Assembly: GCA_019722365.1 (NCBI GenBank)
Contig: JADFUC010001925.1
Coordinates: forward strand, 1,798,001-1,862,000
Length of the DNA stretch: 64,000 bases
Origin: Lithospermum erythrorhizon
Taxonomy: Eukaryota; Streptophyta; Magnoliopsida; Boraginales; Boraginaceae
Reading direction: 5' to 3'
The position numbers were made by a program, and so were the translations under genes. The notes under the pieces are model-generated. The model was not told the DNA's origin. It saw only the letters and a program-made list of their open reading frames with translations, and made no database searches. This document shows, one piece after another, positions 26,517-37,373 of this stretch; the first letter of the stretch is position 1; every line of letters begins with the position of its first letter.

Positions 26517-27095
26517 ATATTTCGGTAGAAGAGGCCATATATCAACCTCAGTTGACCCTACGGTCCCTGAAATCGAATTCTCCCATTTCTTCACAAGCTC
26601 TTCAGAATCTCACCTCAATGGCTGCAACATTTTCTTTAACAAATGCTTCTACGAAGTTACGGAATAATTTATTGCTCAACAAGATTCTTATATTAGATAT
26701 AAGCCTGAAATATTAGGACTTTAATGTTTTACTAGATTTTTACTTTTTTATAAAGGATCAGACGAGTCAAGTTTTCTGTGTCGGTAGCCTTTAACTCGCC
26801 TTAGGATAGTTTGGAGGCCTACCTGTCACTAAACGTAGCATGGCGAGACAAACACTCAAATTTAATATACGACATACCTTTTTTAGCTTGCTCCATGGAA
26901 AAGCTAGATTTAGAAGTTTTCTATGCTTAGCCATTTTATGCCCTCATAGCCACAACACCAGAAATTAACAACCTAATAATGGGTTCCTCTAATCCCTTGT
27001 GATAGATGTTGTATTTGAGAAGGATTTCTTTCGCCATGTCCGGTCCATGATCATCACCCTTGGACACGGACCGTTCCAGACGAAAGATTTCTTTC
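26517..27095 (-). pseudogene. CYP72-like cytochrome P450, exons 2 and 3 (partial)
   Basis: Exon 2 (26,878-27,095) follows a ttgccag acceptor. It reads GKKSFVWNGPCPRVMIMD, then after a one-base deletion MAKEILLKYNIYHKGLEEP and IIRLLISGV, then in a further frame AKHRKLLNLAFPWSKLKK up to a gtatgt donor. Exon 3 begins at 26,633 (ttaaag acceptor): KMLQPLR, a stop, then DSEELVKKWENSIS and GSTEVDIWPLLPKYG, and is cut at the copia boundary. These are the CYP72-type segments expected between the N-terminal anchor exon and the I-helix exon. Exon 1, the rest of exon 3 and most of exon 4 are not found. Together with 20,742-21,286 this is one disrupted, decayed minus-strand gene. Confidence 0.8.
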
Positions 27096-27099
27096 CTGG

Positions 27100-28100
27100 C
27101 AAATGTAACTCCAATTATCAATACATCTATTTATCTATCTTATATCATCAATCACATTCAAAGAATGATGTATTTTTCAGGTTCCTGGAAGGGGCATTTT
27201 GATTTTTGAAGATTCATTGCAAACCCTACCTATTATGGTTAGAGTTTATATTGTAACTATGGAAAATGAGGGAGTCAGGTATATAAAAAGTTCAGGGGGA
27301 AGACTAATATCCTATAACATTTCCTCAAACACCTGGAAGATCACTTGTGTTTTAGGGCATCTTCTAAATTGATATTCAATTTGGGGCTTTTAGGTACAAG
27401 GCAATTGTGCATGTGTGCATGGGATTGACAAAGTCTATTTGCAAGGGGTAAGGCATGACTAATTATCATTAAACCCTCGTATTTTTTATCGAATAGACAT
27501 ATCATTTGTTCATCGTGTTACCGAACATGCATAACACCCGTTCGCCGTGATCATTTTTTAATTGGACGAGTGTTATGGTCGTTGAACGTATATATGCAAC
27601 GAACAGACATATCATTTAATAATAATTAATGATCCTAAAGGTTTCTTTTTTAAGACAGTGAACATTTGGTAATTTTAGGCATGAATAATTATCATTTGTT
27701 TTTCTTGTTTTAGGCAATTTTAGGCATGAGTAATTATCATTTGGCAATTTTAGGCAAGTATATATGCAACGAACGGCATGAGTAATTATCATTTATTTTT
27801 CTTGTTTGTAAGACAGTGAACATTTGACAATTTTAGGCTTCATTTAATAATAATTAATGATTCAAATGTTTCTTTTTTATTTTTATAACTTACCATTATT
27901 AATTTTTTCGATTTAATTACACCTATTATAGTGGAAGGAAATGAAACTATATTTCGAAGTCTAATTATTAATGCTACATTTGATTTCATTAATTAATAGT
28001 ATATTTGACAAAATATAATGTAAAACAAGTTCATCGATAAATAATCTAAATAAAATAAAAACGGATTAAGAACGGTACTTGGCTTGGCCACTCTTATGAG
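27100..28100. repeat. AT-rich region with locally shuffled direct repeats
   Basis: From about 27,420 to 27,880 short modules recur in varying order: tatatatgcaacgaacgg, gcatgagtaattatcatttg, gacagtgaacatttg, and tcatttaataataattaatg. They look like products of repeated slippage or unequal exchange. No gene is seen. Confidence 0.6.
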
Positions 28101-28409
28101 GGCCAAACTACCTTTATTTGCTGGGAGCCTGGCTGGGACCAATTCTTCTGAATTATCAATTTTCTACAGGGCCCAAATTGATACTATGAAATTAGGGCCT
28201 CATAATTAGATTTGTGAATTGAGAAGACTGCAGAGTAATGAGTTGACTATTGACCAGTGTTTTTATTATGCCCGACCCACATTAAATCCTTTTCGATCAA
28301 ATTTGTCAACGAAATTAACAAAGAATTGGGTCAGTACTTTTATGGAATTTATTGTAAAGATTGCTGCAATCAAATGATTAATTATGCTAAATTACCCTCT
28401 AATTTCAAG

Positions 28410-28887
28410 GCCCAGATCAACCCCCAACTACCATGTTGGAGAAAATTGGAAAACTAACACTAGTTTGACCAATTATTTAATTTTTAATACTCATTTAATT
28501 TTCTTTACCTAAATGGTACTCTTCCTTTTAAAAAGCACTAAAATGCCTCCCCACATACTTTCGTTTCTTCATTTCTTTCTTTCTTACTTCATCTTCTTCT
28601 TCTTCTCTTTCCTCAACCTACTTTTTTCTTCAAAAACCACCACCAACCCCCCATATTCGTGACCACCATCATTTGCCTCTCCCCCACCTTTTCATTTTCG
28701 AATTTTTTTCAAAAAAAATGGGTTCTTAAAATTTCATTCTTGGTGCAATTTTCTTGAAATCAAAGCGATATATATATTCTTTATATGGGTATGAGCCAAA
28801 ATCCATCGATTCTCTCATGACATTTCAATTTAGCGACATGTAAAGATATTTCGTGGGTTTGCTAGGATTTGTTCTTTTGGGTTATTT
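28410..28887 (+). repeat. Left arm, outer part, of a long inverted repeat
   Basis: Matches the reverse complement of about 32,735-33,160. Shared landmarks include gagaaaattggaaaa, ttttcttgaaatc, ctttatatgggta and gatttgtt...gttattt. The arm is interrupted at 28,888 by inserted DNA and resumes at 31,668. Homology may extend left to about 28,120 but is weak there. Confidence 0.7.
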
Positions 28888-29118
28888 AAAAAAACGATCA
28901 CACTCGACAGCCTCGCCATTACAAACCCTTACACATCACTGGATGGTATAAATCGCGGATACGCCTCGCCGACCTAAGGCATTTGCGCCCTCTTACCATC
29001 GCAGAAACTGTGGTCGAACACATCCTCATGGGGTTCAACTTCATCACTAGAGGCCGGTGCCAAGACAACACCAACTCAAACCTCTCAACCAATCGAGCTA
29101 TGCCCCTTAGTGGTTGTA
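28888..29118 (-). mobile_element. tRNA-derived SINE
   Basis: On the minus strand the segment starts ggggcatagctcgattgg, which contains a good pol III A box (TAGCTCGATTGG, 29,089-29,100). A B-box-like element (GTTGAACCCC, 29,030-29,039) follows about 50 bp downstream. The body ends in a T run (28,888-28,894 on the plus strand as A7). tRNA-like head, A/B box spacing, ~230-bp length and terminal T run fit plant SINEs. I could not see a clean target-site duplication. Confidence 0.65.
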
Positions 29119-30095
29119 TCAATTGTAAATTCTCCTAAGAGCGAGAATTTACTAAGAATTAGACGCCATGACGCATCTACATGCACCGATTTCAGATATT
29201 TGATATTTTTATGCTTAATTCAAATTATTCTAAAATCAGGTAAACTTACACTCCACGTATTTTTTTTAATTAATATTTTTATTTTTTGAAGTTTGACATT
29301 GATAACTTAATAACTCTTTAAATATAAGATGAAAAATTATGATTAAATACTTGATGATTAATTTTATAAAAAAGATCATTAGTGATTAATTTTATAAAGA
29401 CGATTTTATATTTAAAATAATATTTATTTTTTATTTTCTAGTACATTTTATTTCAAAAATAGTTTTATTAGTAATATTACTTAAATTATTAATATATATT
29501 ATTATTAATACATATTCAAAAAATAATAATAAATTTTTATAAACTTAAATTATATATGTTTGACCGTATGTAATAATATTTTTAGTAAACCATTAAGAAT
29601 ATAATATTAACATCCAAACTACATTATTCGAATAATAATCGATCAAATACAATTATACTGACGAATATAATTACTTTCAAAAAGATGAAAAGATCTTTAA
29701 TTTAAACATCTCATCTCTTTTCTCCAACCAAGAAAAATAAACAAATTTTTTTACATGACACATTAATCATATTAACATGTTCTAGACCTCGAGCAACTTC
29801 ATCAACTAACGGAACACATTATCTTTAATGATAATATTAAGAAAATGATTTGGTATTCCACTAGATGCTTACTTTACGATTTTGTTACCACAAAGTTTTG
29901 GAAGAATCTAACAAAATTTTGCTACGGCATGGCTATATATCAAACAATTTAGGATATTCAAGTGCTTCAATTCTCGCATACTTGTTCTGCTGAAATAATT
30001 TATCGGGAACTTACTATCAGATAATTTAATTTTATCATTATTTGTTAACCTAAATTAAAACTATTAAGAGTTAACATCTATTATGATTCAAAGGC

Positions 30096-30097
<2 letters not shown>

Positions 30098-30150
<53 letters not shown>

Positions 30151-30178
30151 ATAATAATAATAACAATAATAATAATTT
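30098..30178 (+). repeat. (TAA)n microsatellite
   Basis: About 50 bp of near-perfect AAT repeat plus an impure extension. Similar tracts at 31,218-31,258 and 31,320-31,400 lie in the same X copy. Confidence 0.9.
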
Positions 30179-30265
30179 ACTAAAAGCACATAAAGATATC
30201 CTACATATTAATTAATCACTTGCCACCAGGTCAACATCCATTTAACGCGACACTAGAATCATATC

Positions 30266-30957
30266 TAATGACGCATGGGTCCTGGCTCTCTAACAGATAG
30301 TTGCCTCGCCGAACCGGACAGTCCGAACTTCCTAGAAATAATTTGTTTTTGACCGACCGATTCGATGATTATCGGTAGATATCAGATCCCGTTTTCGACC
30401 GATTCCTCGATGATCCACGCAAAACCACAAATAAAAAAATTTCCAAATTTAAAAACCCTAATTTAGAAAATCTCAAATCCCAAATCAATAGACAATAATT
30501 AAGTAATTACAAACCTTAAATCAAAAAAATAATTAACAATTTTGAATGAACAAACTAATGAAACAATTAACATTTTACTAATACAGATCTCCTATTCACA
30601 AACAAATAATTATATGAACAAACAATTAACAATATTAAAATTATTGAAATCTAACAAACAATAAAAAGTGGGAATAAATGGGGTTTAACACTTTTATGTA
30701 AAAATAAGAACGAAAAAAGTGAGCGACGGGGGCTCTATTCTCCGTAGCCTGTAATCAAGTAAACGGGAAGAAGGGAAGCGGGTTATTATATATTACGGAT
30801 CTCTACCGGGAAGTCTAACGGTCCGATCCTGACCTGATTCCTGCCAAATAAAATAACCTGAACCTATCTGGCTACCTAACATACGGGGATTAATGGATCG
30901 GTTCTCGCAGTACGATCCTCTCGCGGTTTTCGTTACCTCGCTCTAGTAACAACCCTA
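30266..30957. mobile_element. hAT-like insertion in family X copy B
   Basis: The segment is flanked by an exact 8-bp direct repeat atcatatc (30,258-30,265 and 30,958-30,965). The empty site is preserved in copy A (cagaatcatatccacg, near 11,615). An 8-bp duplication is the hAT signature. The outer ends (taatgacgcatggg on the left; tagggttgttactag on the right read inward) agree only weakly as TIRs. No transposase is encoded. GC content is visibly higher than in the host repeat. Confidence 0.65.
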
Positions 30958-31221
30958 ATCATATCCACGGCGACATTCAGAATCGTGATTTGAATGAAAG
31001 ATATATATCAACTATACCAAATTAAGATGCTCTCATGTAGATACAAATATTAGTTTAACAATTTGATGTCCTGTGACTAAATATATTGACGAATTGATCA
31101 TCAATATAGTATCATCGAATTATTTACTTTTTATTTCTGCTAAATCTAAGCTAGATTTAAAAGATAATTTAAATTTTCATGATCTCAATATATAAAATTC
31201 ATATGAGGGAAATTAAATGAC

Positions 31222-31258
<37 letters not shown>

Positions 31259-31320
31259 TCAATAACAATAACAATAATTTTACACCAAGCATATGATTAT
31301 TTAACTCGATACATATTATA

Positions 31321-31363
<43 letters not shown>

Positions 31364-31667
31364 GTTCTACATAATAATAAAATAATAATAATAATAATTT
31401 ACACAAAGATACGACATCGAACTAACACCCATTATAAATACAATTATAACAATAGTCTATATAAAATATATTATTATTTAATACTAGTTAATTTCTATCG
31501 GAATCTCAAGCGAGCTTATCAATTGCGCGCGGAATTATTAATTAAAAAGATAATATTTTTACTAACTTAGATTTTGCAGAAAATTAATTTAGTAATAAAT
31601 AGCGTGAAAAGTTTTAAGCAAACGTTAAAACACAACCCTTATTCGCAGACTTTATATACGTAAGTAG

Positions 31668-31985
31668 CGATTGTTTATAATTTTTCAATTATTTGTTAAT
31701 TTCTCCTAGTTTTAGTGAGCTTTCATAAATATTTGATTTAAATTATGAGATTTTTCTATCAAGTCAACGTGATTTTTCTACTGCTGATTTCATGTTAAAC
31801 CATGTCTTCTCGGGTTCGGATTTTGTTATGGGTATCTCATCAATACCGGTAACATCTCATTTACGCCGTTATACGCCAATATACGCTATTATACATCCGT
31901 ATACACTCCAAATGATCGCATATAATGACGTGATAATGACATATATTATATTTCAACTCGCGTGATACATTATTGTCCAATATAA
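31668..31985 (+). repeat. Left arm, inner part, of the long inverted repeat
   Basis: Matches the reverse complement of about 32,405-32,730. Landmarks are caattatttgttaattt, tttcataaatatttg, ttgttatg.gtat, aacatctcat, and attatacatccgtata. Confidence 0.75.
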
Positions 31986-32404
31986 CCTTACGTATATTGT
32001 TTTATGCAGACATTTCAGAGATGCCGGTAGCATTTAATGATGACAAGATTAAATAATACTATACTTAAAGATGTATAATTGAATTATATAGGATAATAGA
32101 ATTTTCATTAACATGTAATGTATTTTGTTCTTCAATGAATACATTTACAATGTAATATTGAAATTATCAATGTATTGTTTCTACTCAATTTGATATATAT
32201 AAAATGAATTACATTCTCAAAAATCAAGTTTTGAATACATAATTGTTTCGTTTCTAAATGACTTGAGCTTCAATCCTTTGATCCATTCTTGAAAGTTTGT
32301 TACACTTTATTTGTCAACATTTTACATTTTTCTATGCATGTGTTCATCTATTCTCGAACATTTTTGAAGTAACTCAGACATAAAAAAAATAAAGATACGA
32401 AGCT

Positions 32405-33160
32405 TACGTTGATAAGAATGTATCACAACTAATTGAAATACAATATACTCTATTATACACCATTATACGTTAGTTTTTTGGCATATACGGATGTATAATA
32501 ACGTATAATAGGGTATATGAGATGTTACGATATTTCCTACATACTCATAACAAGACCCAAAACAGAAAAACAATGATTTCAACAGTAACAAAGATCGAAA
32601 AATCACAGAAAACGCATAATCGAAGACACATAATCAATCGGATAGAAAATTCATAATTTCTCAACAAATATTTATGAAACTCCAATCAAACTACATGGTA
32701 AATTAACAAATAATTGATAAAGTAAGAACAATATCATCAAATAACTTAAAAAAACAAATCTAATAAACGCATGAAATATATTTTTACATAATCACTAAAT
32801 CTCGAATAATCCCTGTGAGAATCCATTGATTTCGTTCTACCCATATAAAGTTAACATATACTTAGTTTCGATTTCAAGAAAAATCTGACAAAACGAAGAT
32901 TTGTGAACACAACGCTTGCGGCGGGAGTGGACGACGCTCATGTAATACGTGTGGCGAGGGTTGTCAGTGCTGCTACAAAAACGCTGCCGGTAAGTTAAGA
33001 GTGAGGCTAAAAAGAGATAAAAATAAAGAAGTTAAAAGGCTTTGCACGACCTTTTACAAAGAAAAGTCACACAAGCTTAGACAAAAAAATTAAATAAATA
33101 CTAAAAAATTAAAAAATGATCAAAGTAATACTATTTTTCCAATTTTCTTGTCCATGGATG
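32405..33160 (-). repeat. Right arm of the long inverted repeat (uninterrupted)
   Basis: This ~750-bp arm is contiguous and pairs with the two left-arm parts, 31,668-31,985 and 28,410-28,887. The loop between the arms is about 31,986-32,404 and has no coding potential. Long terminal inverted repeats around a short unique centre fit a Mutator-like or foldback element; an inverted duplication is the alternative. Confidence 0.7.
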
Positions 33161-33164
33161 TCCT

Positions 33165-34690
33165 AAGGCCATTTAATTATGATGTTCTATTAACTGGTCC
33201 CAAGTCCCAACACATCACCTAATTCACGATAATTGAAGAATATCGGTGTTCTAAAAAATTCCAAGCATTTGATCATTACATGATTAAAGTAGATATTTTA
33301 TTACTCTTTTTCATTTTTTGGGCTATCGTTCTTTACTCATTTTACACATGTGATTAAAAGTTAGTAAAATAAAAATAAATAAAAGCATATCAAAAATATG
33401 TAACGACCAATCAAACAATATCATCGACGGTCATTTATTTCAAGAGTAAGTCACTAAAAATATATCAAAATATAAAAATATCATTTATTAAGCTCAAAAG
33501 AGGACTATAAAAAAAAAAATATTTTTTTAACTAAACGACAACTATAAAAAAATCTAAGAATAATTATCTTCATACCCTTAGAGCTCTGAGTATTATGTCG
33601 TACTCTAAAACATAACATAATTGTCAAGAAGTTTGGACAAATATGAATTGAAAATTATATTGGTAGTAAGTTGCATTTATGCAAGTGTACAATATAATGT
33701 CTTTCTTCTCAATTCCCATTAATATTTTTATATACTCCGTAATAGACACTCCATTCATCAAAGAAAATAAGCTCCACATACATACACGAAGAAGTGACAA
33801 AGCACCAATAAGGCAAGCAGGTTCACCATTTATTTATTACATTGAACAAATTCAATGTCCTGAACAATAGCAAATGTCATTAATAAATGAGATCAGAAAC
33901 TAAGTTTATGTGGAGTAAATGAAATGTGACCTGCAGATTACAAATATGGGAGTTAGGAAAGTACCATTCTTTGTGAGCTGCCACTCCATTTCTATTTCTA
34001 TGTAAAACTTTTAATATCCTATACCCAGCCATATGTGGGCTATTTCCTTCAAAAACTGAATGATGTGTAGTTATTCAATATTCACAACTGTTTACATTAC
34101 TTTATGTAAGTGCATTGTTTGGAGTCCTGAAAGAAGAATGGAATTGATTTTCATGAAATTCGTATGGAAATATGACAATAGGGCTTGAGGGGGTACTCCC
34201 TAATTTTTCCGAAAAACAAATTATAGTATTTACTTTTTCAAAAACTTATTCTCTGCCCCTATTATAATTTTTGTATATGTGATATCAATTTTATTCTTCT
34301 ACTTTATAAAAATCTTTTCTATGTGAATATGATGAGCATTATGTCGTACCAGTCTTATTTATAGTTGTATCATAAATTGATTGACATAAAAAACAATCTT
34401 AGCTATAACTCTGTAGAGGCCAAATGGCATCCGAATCACTAGGAAATGCAGAGTTCATCAGAAATTGTTTCAGCTTATTGGGAGTATGGGGGTTTGAATT
34501 ATTAAGTTTGGATACATTATTTTTATTTGCACATAGAGATTATTTAGTAATTGACATATTGTCTTTGTAATTAATGATAACAATTGGAAACGATCAATTC
34601 TTCTATCCAAGATATTAATATATCCATTTACGTTGTACGAGTACTACTAATAATACTGTAATTGCAAAGTGAGTTCTTTTCTAATAAAGG
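33165..34690. other. Intergenic, nothing recognised
   Basis: AT-rich, with short unrelated open frames. No family resemblance, LTR or inverted repeat seen. Confidence 0.4.
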
Positions 34691-34692
34691 AC

Positions 34693-35309
34693 AGTCTCTT
34701 GGGAACTAACAATATAACTAAACAGATATATCAACACTCAAATTCTCCGAAGTCTAATATCTCATGTAATCCGAAATGACAACAATTGAAAATACCCCAA
34801 AGTAAATAACACCGACTATACGCTCTCAAGCGCACGCCATGTCATTACAAATCAACTAGAAAGAACTCTCAATGATTGTTACGAAGTCCTATCAAACTAA
34901 GTTTCTCCAATTGAGTAATACTTTATAATTTACTATTCTCAATGACAAATCTACTCACTAGATTTAGCTTAAAATGATACTAATCACGTAGAGAACAACT
35001 CTATTGAATTTGGAACAAAAGGTTTTAGAGAGAAATTGAAAAATTTAGATAATAAAATAAATGTGACCCATCCCCATTTATTCTCATTGAACCGCCATTG
35101 ATCGAGACCCTATCGAGACCCTGGCCCGATGGCCTCTCGAAGGCCTCAACAAATTTATACACGCATCGGCCTCCATTTCATCGAGACCCCATCGACCGGC
35201 GGGCCCATACGCATCGTCTATTTGTTCATCGAGACCCTCATCGGCACTCGTCTCGGCGGGTCTCTCGATCCGCATCTCCAAACACTCTGAAAATGCCTTC
35301 AACTCAACA
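34693..35309 (-). repeat. Solo LTR of the copia family at 21.3-26.5 kb
   Basis: Begins ttgggaactaac, contains gatatatcaacactc, agtaaataacaccg and tagagagaaattga, and ends atgccttcaactcaaca, exactly as at 21,843. No internal element sequence flanks it on either side, so it is a solo LTR left by LTR-LTR recombination. Confidence 0.75.
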
Positions 35310-35353
35310 CTTACAAAATTACCATAGGTAAACTATTTGTGGGATTTTACTTA

Positions 35354-35946
35354 AAGGTGATTGGTTGCTTATTTGGTCAAAATCAACTTCAAGTTGATTT
35401 GGCTAAATGAATTGTTTGGGTAGTACTAAGATGTAACGTATAAGTTGAAAATTAATAAATTAATAAATTTTAACTTTTTTTGTCCAACTTAAAAGTTGTT
35501 TGAATCAAGCAATTTCATTTAATTAAACCCCAATATTTAAGCTATATCTTATTTATCATTTATTTAATAGCCATAAAGATACAATTTTTAGTTATACCAA
35601 TCTTTTTAGCATTTTACTTTATTGAAAAATAAAAAATAAATAAAAATTATCTTTTAGTCATAAATATAATTTTTAGTTATAATTATTTTTTATTATTTCA
35701 AATATTAAATTACTAATTTATTTATATCATAAAGATTAAAAAAAAGAAATATATAAATGAGATTGTCCTTATAAGTCATTTTACTCTTTTTACAACTTTA
35801 AAAAAAATTCTATCAACTTATAAATTCTGTTAGCCAAATAAGTCAAAATGAATTTGACAACTTATAAGTGATCTACTTTTAAGTTGCATTGTGACTTATA
35901 AATTAGTCACTTATAAGTTAAAAAAAATAAGGTTAGCCAAACACCT
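35354..35946. mobile_element. MITE-like element with inverted ends
   Basis: The left end aggtgattggttgctt and the right end, read inward, aggtgtttggctaacc are similar. The inner arms carry complementary versions of caacttataagt. The interior is AT-rich and non-coding. A ~590-bp non-autonomous DNA element is likely; superfamily is not settled. Confidence 0.5.
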
Positions 35947-36014
35947 TCTACTTCTAATGGTGGACCTAGGGAGGCATCAATGAGAACTCCTCCTTCTAAT
36001 GTTTTATAATAAGT

Positions 36015-36175
36015 TTTTTTTTTTTGATGATGAAAAAAAAACAAGACTATAGCTATTTACAATCGAATATAGCTATAGTGAATAAAATTTTACTATAAGT
36101 GTTTACTATTAAAAATAAAATTTTGCTCTTGAAAATAAGTATTTACTATTAAAAATAAAATTTTACTATACATCT
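36015..36175 (+). repeat. Short direct repeat
   Basis: The block gtttactattaaaaataaa recurs twice (about 36,101 and 36,147), with a shared aattttactata nearby, suggesting local duplication. Confidence 0.6.
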
Positions 36176-36522
36176 TTAAAAAAAATTATATGGTTTGATC
36201 CTTAAAGTTTTATTTTTTATCTTTCTTATGACAATTCATTTGTCATTCCTATAAGCAAATCCTGCAAATTCAAACCTAAATTAATGAAATATATATTACT
36301 CAAAAATAGGTTATTTATTTATTAAATAAAAAACTCCCGGTAGAGTTGTTATGGAAATATGAATCAGATAGCAAGAAAAGGGGAGCAACTTTTGTGGATG
36401 CACGTGTGTACAACATGACTGTAAAATCCTCCAATAAATTATTTTCAGGTCTAGTAAATTAATATGTGTTCCCTGCATCGTACCTAGTAATAATAATAGT
36501 GTATTGCTATTTTCTTGTTAAG

Positions 36523-37300
36523 GTTGCGTTTGCTATGCAGAAATAAAATTGAATGGAATCAATTGGAATTGGATTACATTACTTAATTTGGTAATTAAAT
36601 TTTTATTTGATTCCATTTTTTAATTAATTTCATTACCCCACACAAGATCTTAAATCATCATCTCCAAATTGATGGTATTAGCCCATTACCTTGTACAAGG
36701 TAATGAAATATAAATAATTTATTAATATTATAAATATAATAAATATAATGCTAAATTGTTATATTTATAATATATGATATAATTATTAAATAATTGTGAT
36801 ATATAAGTTATACTAAATATATTAATATTATATATTTAATTTATTTATAGAATCAATATGCGGTAGATATATTTAAATTAAAATTTTATATTATTAATTT
36901 ACAACTAATTATATCATATTTTCAAAATTAAACATATTATAATATTTCTTTAAGCTTAATATATTATACTATTACATGAAAATTAATATATTATTTGAAT
37001 ATAACTGAAATTAATACTAATTACTTTAAACATATATTATTTTGAAATGAATATATTAATATTAACTTATAATAAATAAATAAAATTTATAATTTATATA
37101 TTTATACTACTTTAATATATATTTGGTATGTTTATAATTAAATATTTAAAATTAATTAATTCCAATATTTTAACATACCAAACAATACAATGGAATTGTT
37201 CAATATACAATTCCATATAATTCATTTTCAATGTTGATTCCTTTCCTACATTCATTTCATTCCTCTAAATCCAATCCTTCATACCAAACTAATGGAGTTT
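36523..37300. mobile_element. AT-rich MITE-like element
   Basis: The left end gcgtttgctatgcag and the right end, read inward, tagtttggtatgaagg form a loose inverted pair. Next to each lie ggaatcaa-type blocks in opposite orientation. The centre is extremely AT-rich with no coding sequence. Confidence 0.45.
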
Positions 37301-37373
37301 TAAGAAAGTATAATAATCAAATTTTTGAATAGTACCAACCATTTAATACATACTTCGATTAAACTATGAAGTC

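Larger units (their letters stand above)
29150..31660 (+). repeat. Repeat family X, copy B
   Basis: Collinear with copies A and C through the head, the (TAA)n tracts, attgatcatcaatatag, the tatgattatttaact subrepeats, and a tail ending acacaacccttattcgc. A 692-bp foreign segment (30,266-30,957) interrupts it. Copy B and the adjoining SINE together split the left arm of the long inverted repeat. Confidence 0.75.

Noticed and set aside
31185..31406. 73-codon leucine-rich open frame on the minus strand
   Set aside because: It is the translation of (TAA)n read as TTA codons inside family X copy B.
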